DNA of 64,000 nucleotides from assembly GCA_031367405.1 (NCBI GenBank), contig JANLPT010000361.1:1-64000 (forward strand). Direction: 5' to 3'. This stretch comes from JALHNI01 sp031367405. GTDB lineage: Bacteria > Acidobacteriota > Terriglobia > Bryobacterales > Bryobacteraceae. The notes beneath the pieces are model-generated. The model was not told the DNA's origin and made no database searches. It worked only from the letters and a program-made list of their open reading frames with translations. Each line of letters starts with the position of its first letter. The stretch's first letter is position 1. A program made the translations under genes and the position numbers. Positions 1-7,318 of the stretch are shown here, in pieces.

Positions 1-570
1 AAGGGTCAGGGTCGCATCCGGCCGAGCCAGCGGCGACAAGCCTTCGCCGCTCCCCACCACCCGCAACGAAGCAAAGCCATCGGCGCGCGGCTCCCGGTGC
101 TGATGGATGCGACGGCCCTTGATGTCGACCACCCAATACTCCGCAATGCCGGCGCGGGCGTAGAGCGTGGCTTTGGCACCGAGGTCATGTTCAAGTGTCG
201 TGTTGCTCACTTCGATCAGCAGCGCGATATCGCCTGGCATGGGGTTCCGGCCCAGTTCACCAGCGGGCCGGTTGAGGACGGTGAGGTCGGGCTCGGGCTC
301 GCTGGTCGGGTTGTCTTCGGGTGCCACGTCGATACTGCAGGTGGGGAGAATGCATTCGCTGGGGTAGACGCTGATCAGCCACGCAATCATGCGTTGCGCG
401 ATCATTGAGTGCGGCAGGTTTGTGCCCATCTTGCTGATGATCTCTCCTTGTACGAGTTCCCAGCGATCAGGAAGCAGACCCATCCCTTCGAGCTTCCGGC
501 AGTCCTCGCGGGTCCACATCACGGCCTTGCGGGCGCGCAAGGTCGCAGGCGCTTCCATCGTTGCTGGCAT
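1..570 (-). CDS. Uma2 family endonuclease (DUF820), partial at window edge
   Basis: Read from the reverse strand: an ATG at 570 opens a frame that stays open to position 1, so the C-terminus lies outside the window. The protein begins MPATMEAPATLRARKAVMW. It carries the Uma2 pattern of a restriction-like PD-(D/E)XK fold: PDRWELVQGEI near residue 40, EPEPDLTVLNRP near residue 100, LLIEVSNTTLEHDLGAKA near residue 125, then YARAGIAEYWVVDI. The second acidic group and the Lys are the expected catalytic positions. Family members are about 185-200 aa, so only a few residues are missing. They are very abundant in Acidobacteria and Cyanobacteria, often in multicopy; their physiological role is unclear. 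The gene is divergent from the HigA-like gene with 38 bp between the starts. Confidence 0.85.
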   Translation of the reverse strand, partial: MPATMEAPATLRARKAVMWTREDCRKLEGMGLLPDRWELVQGEIISKMGTNLPHSMIAQRMIAWLISVYPSECILPTCSIDVAPEDNPTSEPEPDLTVLNRPAGELGRNPMPGDIALLIEVSNTTLEHDLGAKATLYARAGIAEYWVVDIKGRRIHQHREPRADGFASLRVVGSGEGLSPLARPDATLTL

Positions 571-608
571 CCCTCCAGTTTGGCACTACCGGACCCTATA
601 CTGAGTGC

Positions 609-932
609 ATGACCGGACCGTTCCTCGAAGAATCCAGCCCACCCCGGACGTATCGTCAAGAGCGCGCCTGTCTGGAGCCGCTGGGTTTGAGCGTGACCAA
701 CGGGGCCAAAGCTCCCGGCGTCACGCGCCAGACCCTTACCAAGATCGTCAACGGCCATTCGGGCATCAGCGCCGAGATGGCGATCCGTTTGGAAAAGGCC
801 GGATGGTCGAATGCCGATCACTGGCTTCGGATGCAATCGGCCTACGATCTCGCACAGGCCCGAAAGGCCGAAAGCAAGATCAAGATTTACCCGCGCTACA
901 TTCCGCGGGAACTAGCACCCGAGTTAGTCTAG
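609..932 (+). CDS. HigA-type XRE antitoxin, orphan, N-terminus frame-scrambled
   Basis: A 107-aa protein with the HigA-family helix-turn-helix: LEPLGLS, GVTRQTLTKIVNG, GISAEMAIRLEKAGWSNADHWL and SAYDLAQAR are all typical. Such antitoxins neutralise RelE-like HigB toxins and repress their own operon. No higB lies upstream (a divergent Uma2 gene is there) or downstream, so it is an orphan. The N-terminus is odd: residues 8-19 do not resemble the family, but from nt 631 to 663 the +1 frame reads NPAHPGRIVKS, exactly the expected HigA start. Skipping nt 630 and nt 664-665 would rebuild a normal protein, so two compensating frameshifts appear to have occurred. I chose the ATG at 609 because a longer frame from 561 would overlap the Uma2 start. 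Confidence 0.75.
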   Translation: MTGPFLEESSPPRTYRQERACLEPLGLSVTNGAKAPGVTRQTLTKIVNGHSGISAEMAIRLEKAGWSNADHWLRMQSAYDLAQARKAESKIKIYPRYIPRELAPELV

Positions 933-1005
933 TCTAGAGAAGGATTTCACAAGGCTAGTAACTCGACCGATTACCAGTGAACGTTACTGGGCGCAACCAA
1001 ACATT

Positions 1006-1080
1006 CCCTCCCTGACGGTCGGGGTTCGTTTGAGCCAATGAATTCAGTTACTTGAAGAACCCTGACCGTCAGGGAGGGGG
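1006..1080. repeat. Imperfect palindromic repeat, family A (REP-like)
   Basis: The left arm at 1006-1034 begins CCCTCCCTGACGGTCGGGG and continues TTCGTTTGAG. The right arm at 1057-1080 reads GAACCCTGACCGTCAGGGAG and then GGGG, close to its reverse complement. Related copies occur at 6249-6271, 19268-19322 and 54551-54574, all shortly downstream of a stop codon. That placement suggests a dispersed REP-like element acting on mRNA 3' ends, but function is inference. Confidence 0.7.
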
Positions 1081-1272
1081 TGCTCAGCGCGGCTGGTAAT
1101 GATGCGAACTAAATTGTCACTCTACTAGTTTCTGGACCGTGTGATTTGTTGCTTTCGGCCTTCCTCAGGAACTGCTTACTCTCCATGAGGCATACTCGCA
1201 AGATCTTTATTTTCCATCAGGCGGGCCGGGGGGGCTAACTTAAGGCGAAATACAACAATTGTGGGTTGATCG

Positions 1273-1346
1273 TGGCCCGCTCCCTTCGGTCGCGGCTCGA
1301 GTGTTCTCGGCCCCTTTAGTTGGCCGCGACCGTAGGGGGCGGGCCA
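1273..1346. repeat. 24-nt inverted repeat, second palindrome type
   Basis: TGGCCCGCTCCCTTCGGTCG at 1273, extended by CGGC, faces GCCGCGACCGTAGGGGGCGG at 1323, extended by GCCA. The two 24-nt arms pair with two mismatches across a 26-nt loop. It is unrelated in sequence to the family A palindromes and lies about 160 bp upstream of the response regulator. It could be another dispersed repeat or a transcription terminator/attenuator; no T-tract follows. Confidence 0.55.
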
Positions 1347-1505
1347 TGATAACGTCCCCAGAAAATATGTGTTCGGAGTCGGGCCAGGGGGGCCCGACCG
1401 TCGTTGATTCGTGTTTATCGGGGGAAGTTCGGTGCAATTGTGTATGAGACAAGAGTGCTTCGCCGGTGTCTGGGGAGCCCTGCTACAGTGGTGGAACCAC
1501 GCAGC

Positions 1506-1880
1506 ATGAAAATCCTGATTGTCGACGACGAACCGCACCTCCGCATGTTGATTCAGCAGACCTTGGAAGAGTTGGAGGATGAAGGGGTCGAACTGTTCAC
1601 CGCCGCCAATGGCGAAGAGGCGCTCGAAACCATTCGTGCCGAGGAGCCGAACCTCGTCTTTCTCGACGTGATGATGCCTAAGAAGAATGGCTTCGACGTC
1701 TGTAACGCCGTCAAGAACGAGCTCGGGCTGAGCCACATTCACATCATTTTGCTCACCGCCAAGGGCCAGGAATTCGACCGGCAGCGTGGCCAGGAAGTGG
1801 GGGCGGATCTTTACCTCACCAAACCCTTCGACCCCGACATGATTCTCGCCAAAGCGCGCGCGGTACTGGGGCTCTCATGA
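1506..1880 (+). CDS. Single-domain response regulator (REC only)
   Basis: A 124-aa stand-alone receiver domain with no output domain. The acidic pocket is VDDEP (D7, D8), the phospho-acceptor is D54 in VFLDVMMPKKNG, and the conserved Lys is K106 in YLTKPFD. The ATG at 1506 was chosen because the receiver fold begins directly there; the frame could extend to 1404, but those residues are unrelated. The stop overlaps the start of the hybrid kinase by 4 bp (ATGA), so the two are translationally coupled. It probably passes phosphate to or from that kinase, or acts by protein-protein contact like CheY or Spo0F; that partner role is inference. Confidence 0.9.
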   Translation: MKILIVDDEPHLRMLIQQTLEELEDEGVELFTAANGEEALETIRAEEPNLVFLDVMMPKKNGFDVCNAVKNELGLSHIHIILLTAKGQEFDRQRGQEVGADLYLTKPFDPDMILAKARAVLGLS

Positions 1881-4800
1881 TCCGGCTGTTCCTGCTGTTC
1901 ACTGCCGTTCTCTCCGCCCAGACCCTTCCCTCCGTAGGGGCGAGCGAAGTGGGCATGCCACTGATACGGAACTACACGTCCGACGACTTCGGCTTTGCCC
2001 GCGGCTTCCGGAGCGCCGTGCAGGACCGCCGCGGCGTGATGTACTTCGCTGCCGGCCAACTCACCGAGTACGACGGGGTCACTTGGCGGCAGTTGGGACT
2101 TCCCGATGGCCGCGGAACCAACACCGTGGCGATCGACGGCACCGGCAAGATCTGGATCGGCGGCGTCGAGAGTTTCGGTTACCTCGAGCCCGATGCCACC
2201 GGGACGATGCAGGCCATTTCGCTGCTCAAGAAGGTTCCGCCCGCCGACCGTGACTTCGGCGGCATCAACCGCGTTGCCACGACCTCACAAGGCGTTTTCT
2301 TCGGCAGCGCCAAGAAGCTTTTCCGCTGGGACGGCCAGCGGATGAAGGTGTGGAAATCGGCGTCCCGCTTCATGGAGGTGGTGGAGGTCAACGGGAAAGT
2401 CTATGTTGTCCAGAGCGCGGCGGGCCTGCAGGAACTGGCCGGCGATGAGTGGCGCGACTTGCCCGGCGGCGACGCCTATAAGAACGACGGCTTGAACGTG
2501 GCGACGGTCCGCCGCTACGACGATCGCCGGCTACTGGTGGCGGTGAGTGGCAAACTCACCCTCTACGATGGCGAGAAATCGACGCCGTTCGTGACGCAAA
2601 CCGGCGACTATCTGGCGAAAAGCGAGTTGAGCACCTTCACCGATTTGCCGGACGGCGGCTTCTGTCTCAACACCCGCAAGGGCGGATCGGCGCTGATCGA
2701 ACACGATGGCCGGCTGCGGCGCATCATCAACCAGGACTCCGGGCTTCCGGCGGCGGGCATCCTGATGGCCTTCGCCGACCGGGAAGGTGCCCTTTGGCTC
2801 GGCCACCGGGGCGTCACGCGGGTGGAGCTCAACTCGGCGATCTCGATCATCTCGCGCTTGAACGCGAACTTCAGTGCGCGCCACAACGGCACCCTCTACG
2901 TCACTTCTTTGCTGCCGGGCAGATTTCTCTCCCGTCTCGTTCCGAACCGTGAGACGGGCCTGCCCACGCTGCAGCCCATCCCGACGACGCTCACCGGCAG
3001 CGGCATCTTTCCGCTCTTCGGCTTTCCCGCGAACCAGTTGGTGATCGGCACCGCGCAGGGGGTCGTGAAAGTAGAAGGAGAACGCATCTCTCCGGTGCTT
3101 CCGGATTTGCAAGGCGCGTCTTTCGGGGTGAATTTGCTGCTGGCCTCCCGCAAGTTCCCCAATCGGCTTTACGTGGGCTACTTCAATGGGCTGGCCTCCC
3201 TGCGCTTCGAATCCGGCAAGTGGATCGACGAAGGGCGGCTGCCCAATTACGACGGGGCGGTCGTCGCCTTGGGCGAAGCATCCGATGGCGCGGTTTGGTA
3301 TTCCGACAGCACTGATGTCGTTCGTGCCGAAGTACCTTCTACAGGCTTGCCGGACGCGAAAGTGGAGCGGTTCGGCGCCAAGCACGGCCTGGAATTGGGC
3401 TCAAAAGACGTCCTGCCCATCGCGGGCGACATCTTCATCAGTACCAGTTCCCAGGACGTCCGCCGGTGGGACCCGGCCACCCGCACCTTCGTTCCCGACA
3501 AGCGCTTCTTCCTCCCTCTCAAAGACTCGCGGTTCGACTTCCTGAATGAAATGACGAACGGCGATCTCTTCAGTTGGAATCTCTCCGCTAGTGAACAGCG
3601 CTATGGCGTGTTCGAGCGGAAGGGACCCGGCAAGTACGAACTCCTCGAGGACCCCCTCCGCCGCCTCACCCGGTTGAGTCTGCGGCGGGCGGAGACCGAC
3701 CCCGACGGAGTGATGTGGCTGAATGGTTCGGACGGCCTCTTCCGCTTTGACCGTCGCGTGAAAGCTTCCGGCGGCCAGGGCTTCCCGGTGCTCGTCCGGC
3801 GAGTCACCTCCGGTGCCGACGCCGTGGTCTTCGGCGGCGGGTCCGGCTCCACGGCTGGCTCCAGCCTGCCCTACGATCGCAACTCCTTGCGTTTTGAGTT
3901 TGCCGCCCCCACCTTTGGCGACGAAAAAGGCACTCGCTATCAGTACCTGCTGGAAGGGGCGGACCGTGAGTGGTCCGCACCCGGCAATCAGACCGAAGCC
4001 AACTATAGCAGTCTCCCGCCCGGCACTTACCGTTTCCGCGTTCGCGCCCGCAACATCGATGGCCTGGCAGGAGAGGAGGGGGCTTATAGCTTCACGATCC
4101 TGCCCCCTTGGTACCGCACGAATTTCTCCTACATCGCCTACGGACTCTTCTTCGGCCTCCTCGCCCTGGCTGCCCGTCAACGGCTGATCAGCCGCGAGCG
4201 CGACAAAGCCCGCCGCGAGAATGAAGCGCTTGAAGCGCAAGCCAAGGCTCTCGAAGCCACCGTCGCTGACCGCACCAAGGACCTGAGCGAACGCGCCGCC
4301 GAACTCGCCACCGTCAACCGCATCACGCAAGCCCTCACCACCCAGCTCGACAAGGATGGCCTCATCCAACTCGTCGGCGACCAGATTCGCGACCTCTTCC
4401 AGGCCCCCATCGCCTACGTCGCCCTGCTCGACCGCTCCACCATGATGCTGCACTTCCCTTACAGCCACGGCGAGGAAGCGGCGCAATCCCGTCCCTTTGG
4501 GGAAGGGCTCACGTCGCAAATCATTCGCACCGGCCAGCCGCTGCTGATCAACCAGGACCTGCGGGGAAGCAGCGCCCGCCTCGGGGTGAAGAATATGGGC
4601 CGCCAGGCCGCTTCTTACTTGGGCGTGCCGATTGCTTCGGGTGGCGAGTCAATCGGCGTCGTCAGCGTGCAGACCACGGAGGAGGAAGGCCGTTTTACCG
4701 AAGCCGATCAGCGCCTGCTGTCGACGATCGCCGCGTCCATTGGCGTCGCGTTCCACAATGCCCAGCTCTTTGAAGAAGCCCAGAAGGCCCGCGCCTCGGC

Positions 4801-6223
4801 CGAACAAGCCGACGCCGCCAAGAGCACCTTCCTGTCGACGGTGAGCCATGAACTGCGCACGCCGCTGACCTCGGTGCTCGGCTTCGCCAAGATCATTCGC
4901 CGCCGCCTGGACGAGCGCATCTTCCCTTTGGTGCCCGAAGACGACAAGCGCATCGCGCAGACCAAACGGCAGGTGAGCGACAATCTCAACATCGTGGTCA
5001 GCGAAGGCGAACGCCTCACCAAGCTGATCGACGACGTGCTCGATCTCGCCAAGATCGAAGCAGGCAAGTTCACCTGGAACATGGCACCTTTGTCGGTGGG
5101 CGAAGTGGTGGAGCGGGCCATCGCGGCCACTTCCTCACTGTTCGAAACCAGGAAGCTTGATCTCGTCAGGAACATCCAACCCGGCCTGCCCATGCTGACC
5201 GGCGACGCTGACCGGCTGATGCAAGTGGTGATCAACCTGATCTCGAACGCGGTGAAGTTCACCGAGACCGGCAGCATCACCTGCTCGGCGCTGCTGCGGC
5301 AGGGGCTGGTGGTGGTCAGTGTGAAGGACTCGGGCGTCGGCATTAAGCCGGAGGACCAGCCCAAGGTCTTTGAGCGCTTCAAACAGGTGGGCGACACGCT
5401 GACTGACAAGCCCAAGGGCACTGGTCTTGGCCTGCCGATTTCGAAGGAGATCGTCGAGTATCACGGGGGCCGCATCTGGGTGGAAAGCGAGATCGGCGTC
5501 GGCAGTACTTTTTCCTTCAGCTTGCCGGTTGCTGGCGACAGGACGGTTTCTACCTCCCGTGCTGTCGACATCGAGGCCCTGATGCGCCAGTTGCGCGACA
5601 ACATTGTGAAGCACGAGCCGCGGCCGAAGTCCGTGCTGGTGGTGGATGACGACCCGCACATCCGCTCCCTGCTGCAGCAGGAGTTCACCGAAGCCGGCTA
5701 TCCAGTCCGCCTCGCCGAAGACGGCCTGCAGGCGCTCGCTCTGATTCGCGAGGAGACGCCGGGCATCGTGATTCTTGATGTGATGATGCCGAAGATGAAT
5801 GGCTTCGACGTAGCGGCGGTGCTGAAGAACGACCCCGCCACGATGGACATCCCGATCATCATTCTGTCGATCGTCGAGGACCAGGAGCGCGGCTTCCGGT
5901 TGGGCGTCGACCGCTACCTCACCAAGCCCATCGACACGGCCTCGCTGTTCCGCGAAGTCGGCACGCTGCTGGACCAGGGCAAGTCCAAGAAGAAGGTGAT
6001 GGTGGTGGATGAAGACGCCTCCACCATCCGCACGCTGACTGAGGTCCTGGAGGCCAGGGGCTATCACGTGATGGAGTCCAACGGTGCCGATCTAGTTTCC
6101 CGGGCGGTGAGCGCCAAGCCCGATATCATCGTCCTTAGTTCGCTGCTTTCGAGCAATGAAGGGGTCCGGGCGCTGCGGTTTGAGAAGGGGTTGGAGAACG
6201 TTCTGTTTCTGATTTATCCTTAG
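1877..6223 (+). CDS. Beta-propeller sensor hybrid histidine kinase with two receivers, the last degenerate
   Basis: A 1448-aa membrane hybrid kinase. A signal peptide (MIRLFLLFTAVLSAQ) is followed by a periplasmic two-component propeller sensor (about 30-640), a Y_Y_Y domain (about 665-745), one membrane helix (about 750-772), a coiled coil, and a GAF domain (about 815-970). Next come HisKA with H991 in VSHELRTPLTSVLGF and an HATPase with N-, G1- and G2-box motifs (NLISNAVKF, DSGVGI, GTGLGL). Receiver 1 has phospho-acceptor D1301 (VILDVMMPKMNG). A second C-terminal receiver begins VMVVDEDAS, but the acceptor position is Ser1421 (IIVLSSLLSS), so it should not be phosphorylated. Such propeller kinases usually sense extracytoplasmic glycans or other ligands; the ligand is unknown. 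It is co-transcribed with the upstream single receiver. Confidence 0.93.
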   Translation: MIRLFLLFTAVLSAQTLPSVGASEVGMPLIRNYTSDDFGFARGFRSAVQDRRGVMYFAAGQLTEYDGVTWRQLGLPDGRGTNTVAIDGTGKIWIGGVESFGYLEPDATGTMQAISLLKKVPPADRDFGGINRVATTSQGVFFGSAKKLFRWDGQRMKVWKSASRFMEVVEVNGKVYVVQSAAGLQELAGDEWRDLPGGDAYKNDGLNVATVRRYDDRRLLVAVSGKLTLYDGEKSTPFVTQTGDYLAKSELSTFTDLPDGGFCLNTRKGGSALIEHDGRLRRIINQDSGLPAAGILMAFADREGALWLGHRGVTRVELNSAISIISRLNANFSARHNGTLYVTSLLPGRFLSRLVPNRETGLPTLQPIPTTLTGSGIFPLFGFPANQLVIGTAQGVVKVEGERISPVLPDLQGASFGVNLLLASRKFPNRLYVGYFNGLASLRFESGKWIDEGRLPNYDGAVVALGEASDGAVWYSDSTDVVRAEVPSTGLPDAKVERFGAKHGLELGSKDVLPIAGDIFISTSSQDVRRWDPATRTFVPDKRFFLPLKDSRFDFLNEMTNGDLFSWNLSASEQRYGVFERKGPGKYELLEDPLRRLTRLSLRRAETDPDGVMWLNGSDGLFRFDRRVKASGGQGFPVLVRRVTSGADAVVFGGGSGSTAGSSLPYDRNSLRFEFAAPTFGDEKGTRYQYLLEGADREWSAPGNQTEANYSSLPPGTYRFRVRARNIDGLAGEEGAYSFTILPPWYRTNFSYIAYGLFFGLLALAARQRLISRERDKARRENEALEAQAKALEATVADRTKDLSERAAELATVNRITQALTTQLDKDGLIQLVGDQIRDLFQAPIAYVALLDRSTMMLHFPYSHGEEAAQSRPFGEGLTSQIIRTGQPLLINQDLRGSSARLGVKNMGRQAASYLGVPIASGGESIGVVSVQTTEEEGRFTEADQRLLSTIAASIGVAFHNAQLFEEAQKARASAEQADAAKSTFLSTVSHELRTPLTSVLGFAKIIRRRLDERIFPLVPEDDKRIAQTKRQVSDNLNIVVSEGERLTKLIDDVLDLAKIEAGKFTWNMAPLSVGEVVERAIAATSSLFETRKLDLVRNIQPGLPMLTGDADRLMQVVINLISNAVKFTETGSITCSALLRQGLVVVSVKDSGVGIKPEDQPKVFERFKQVGDTLTDKPKGTGLGLPISKEIVEYHGGRIWVESEIGVGSTFSFSLPVAGDRTVSTSRAVDIEALMRQLRDNIVKHEPRPKSVLVVDDDPHIRSLLQQEFTEAGYPVRLAEDGLQALALIREETPGIVILDVMMPKMNGFDVAAVLKNDPATMDIPIIILSIVEDQERGFRLGVDRYLTKPIDTASLFREVGTLLDQGKSKKKVMVVDEDASTIRTLTEVLEARGYHVMESNGADLVSRAVSAKPDIIVLSSLLSSNEGVRALRFEKGLENVLFLIYP

Positions 6224-6248
6224 GTATGGGAACCAATTCCCGCTGCCC

Positions 6249-6271
6249 CAAACGAACTCCGACCGTCAGGG
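6249..6271. repeat. Half copy of palindromic repeat family A
   Basis: CAAACGAACTCCGACCGTCA plus GGG matches the inverted orientation of the family A arm seen at 1006-1034. Only one arm is clear. It starts 26 bp after the hybrid kinase stop codon. Confidence 0.5.
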
Positions 6272-6325
6272 TACAGGGATCTCAGGGTGATCGTCGAACG
6301 GGAATCTGAAGAACAGGACTAACTC

Positions 6326-6592
6326 ATAAACCTCACCCTCGACCTCCCAGAAGAGAAATTAGCGGCGTGGCGATCGCAAGCGGAAGCCGAAGGCCTCACC
6401 GTTGAGACTTGGCTACAAACCATCGCGGAGGAGCACCTTCGTCCCTTGTCCTCCGACCCCGCCGACCAATCCATCTGGGATCGGCTCGCCGCCCTTGCGG
6501 CAAGTGTGCCGCCGGAAGCCCTGGAGTCGCAACACAAGGATGGCGCTGCGCAAGTTGACCACTATCTCTATGGGCATCCCAAGCGGTATTAA
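6326..6592 (+). pseudogene. Antitoxin-like small gene lacking a start codon
   Basis: An 88-codon frame reads (ATA)-NLTLDLPEEKLAAWRSQAEA, then EGLTVETWLQTIAEE and ends VDHYLYGHPKRY. This matches a small family common in Acidobacteria that resembles antitoxins (N-terminal beta strand plus helix; C-terminal VDHYxYG motif). No ATG, GTG or TTG lies between the in-frame stop at 6320 and the conserved body; the expected start position is ATA at 6326. I therefore read it as a gene that lost its start codon, or one that uses a very rare ATA start. No toxin gene follows directly. Confidence 0.6.
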
Positions 6593-6717
6593 TGAACCCG
6601 ATTTTCGCGGATACATTCCCTAGCTAGCTAGCCCTCCCCGTGAGCGGTGGGGTGGTCTTTCACCCGCTAACCCGCTTGGTACGCATGGAGGAGACCAAAT
6701 CATGCTATCATGCAGTC

Positions 6718-6981
6718 ATGCAAATCGAAATCAAGACGATTGGGTCCAGTGGACAGATTTCGCTCGGCAAGCAGTACGCGGGTCGCGTCGTCACGGTCGA
6801 CCAAGTTTCGGACGGCGTTTGGACAATCAAAGCTGCGCAGGTCATTCCGGACGACGAACTCTGGCTCCACACCCCGGAAATGCGCGCCAGTCTTGACCGC
6901 GCTCTCGAGTGGGCCGCTACCCATCCACCTTCGGAAACTGACCTGACTGCGCTTACGAAGAAAGTACTTCGTAAGCGATAG
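6718..6981 (+). CDS. AbrB-like antitoxin of a toxin-antitoxin pair
   Basis: An 87-aa protein starting MQIEIKTIGSSGQISLGKQY, a beta-rich DNA-binding start like SpoVT/AbrB antitoxins (the IGSSGQISLGK segment), followed by helices (HTPEMRASLDRALEWAATHP) that would wrap the toxin. The ATG at 6718 is preferred over the upstream frame opening at 6640, because the first 26 residues of the longer form look unrelated. Six bases separate it from the RelE-like gene, the usual antitoxin-then-toxin order. It should bind and inhibit the toxin and repress the operon. Confidence 0.75.
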   Translation: MQIEIKTIGSSGQISLGKQYAGRVVTVDQVSDGVWTIKAAQVIPDDELWLHTPEMRASLDRALEWAATHPPSETDLTALTKKVLRKR

Positions 6982-6987
6982 CGGTCT

Positions 6988-7284
6988 ATGCCCGTCCGGC
7001 TCGATTTGAACAATCCCGAGTTTCAGAAACAGTGGTTCTCCTTGGAGAGGGAGGATCGGATTGCCGTGCTGAATTGTTGTGTCAAGCTGGCAGGCATGGA
7101 ATGGAACGCGGTTTACCGGGACAAGGGTCTTCGCTGGGAAGTTGTCCATAGCCGGACCGGTATTGAGCGAGAACGACTATATTCAATTCGCCTAAGCCAA
7201 AAGGCACGCGCGATCGTCCGCCGGCACGGTGAGTTTCTACAGTTTCTGTCCCTACATGCGGATCACGATTCCGCATATCGCTAA
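6988..7284 (+). CDS. RelE/ParE-like toxin of a toxin-antitoxin pair
   Basis: A 98-aa small basic protein. The C-terminal half (RLYSIRLSQKARAIVRRHGE, then FLQFLSLHADHDSAYR) matches a RelE-like toxin family common in Acidobacteria: a Tyr-Ser-hydrophobic-Arg strand, a basic helix, and a terminal His-Asp-Ser-Ala-Tyr. Members are thought to be ribosome-dependent mRNA interferases. Known family biology supports pairing with the AbrB-like gene immediately upstream. The catalytic residues cannot be assigned with certainty from sequence alone. Confidence 0.75.
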   Translation: MPVRLDLNNPEFQKQWFSLEREDRIAVLNCCVKLAGMEWNAVYRDKGLRWEVVHSRTGIERERLYSIRLSQKARAIVRRHGEFLQFLSLHADHDSAYR

Positions 7285-7318
7285 CGAAAGTGCCTCCGTA
7301 TCACTCACCAGCCCTGAC

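Larger units (their letters stand above)
933..1505. other. 573-bp intergenic stretch with two palindromic repeats
   Basis: I see no credible gene here on either strand. The stretch holds two inverted repeats (1006-1080 and 1273-1346), G-runs near 1228 and 1388, and the upstream region of the response regulator. The long reverse frame at 1176-1742 is antisense to the response regulator and has no recognisable features. Confidence 0.5.

Noticed and set aside
1176..1742. 188-codon reverse frame opposite the response regulator
   Set aside because: It is the antisense of a clear receiver domain and has no family features; GC-rich DNA gives many such open frames.
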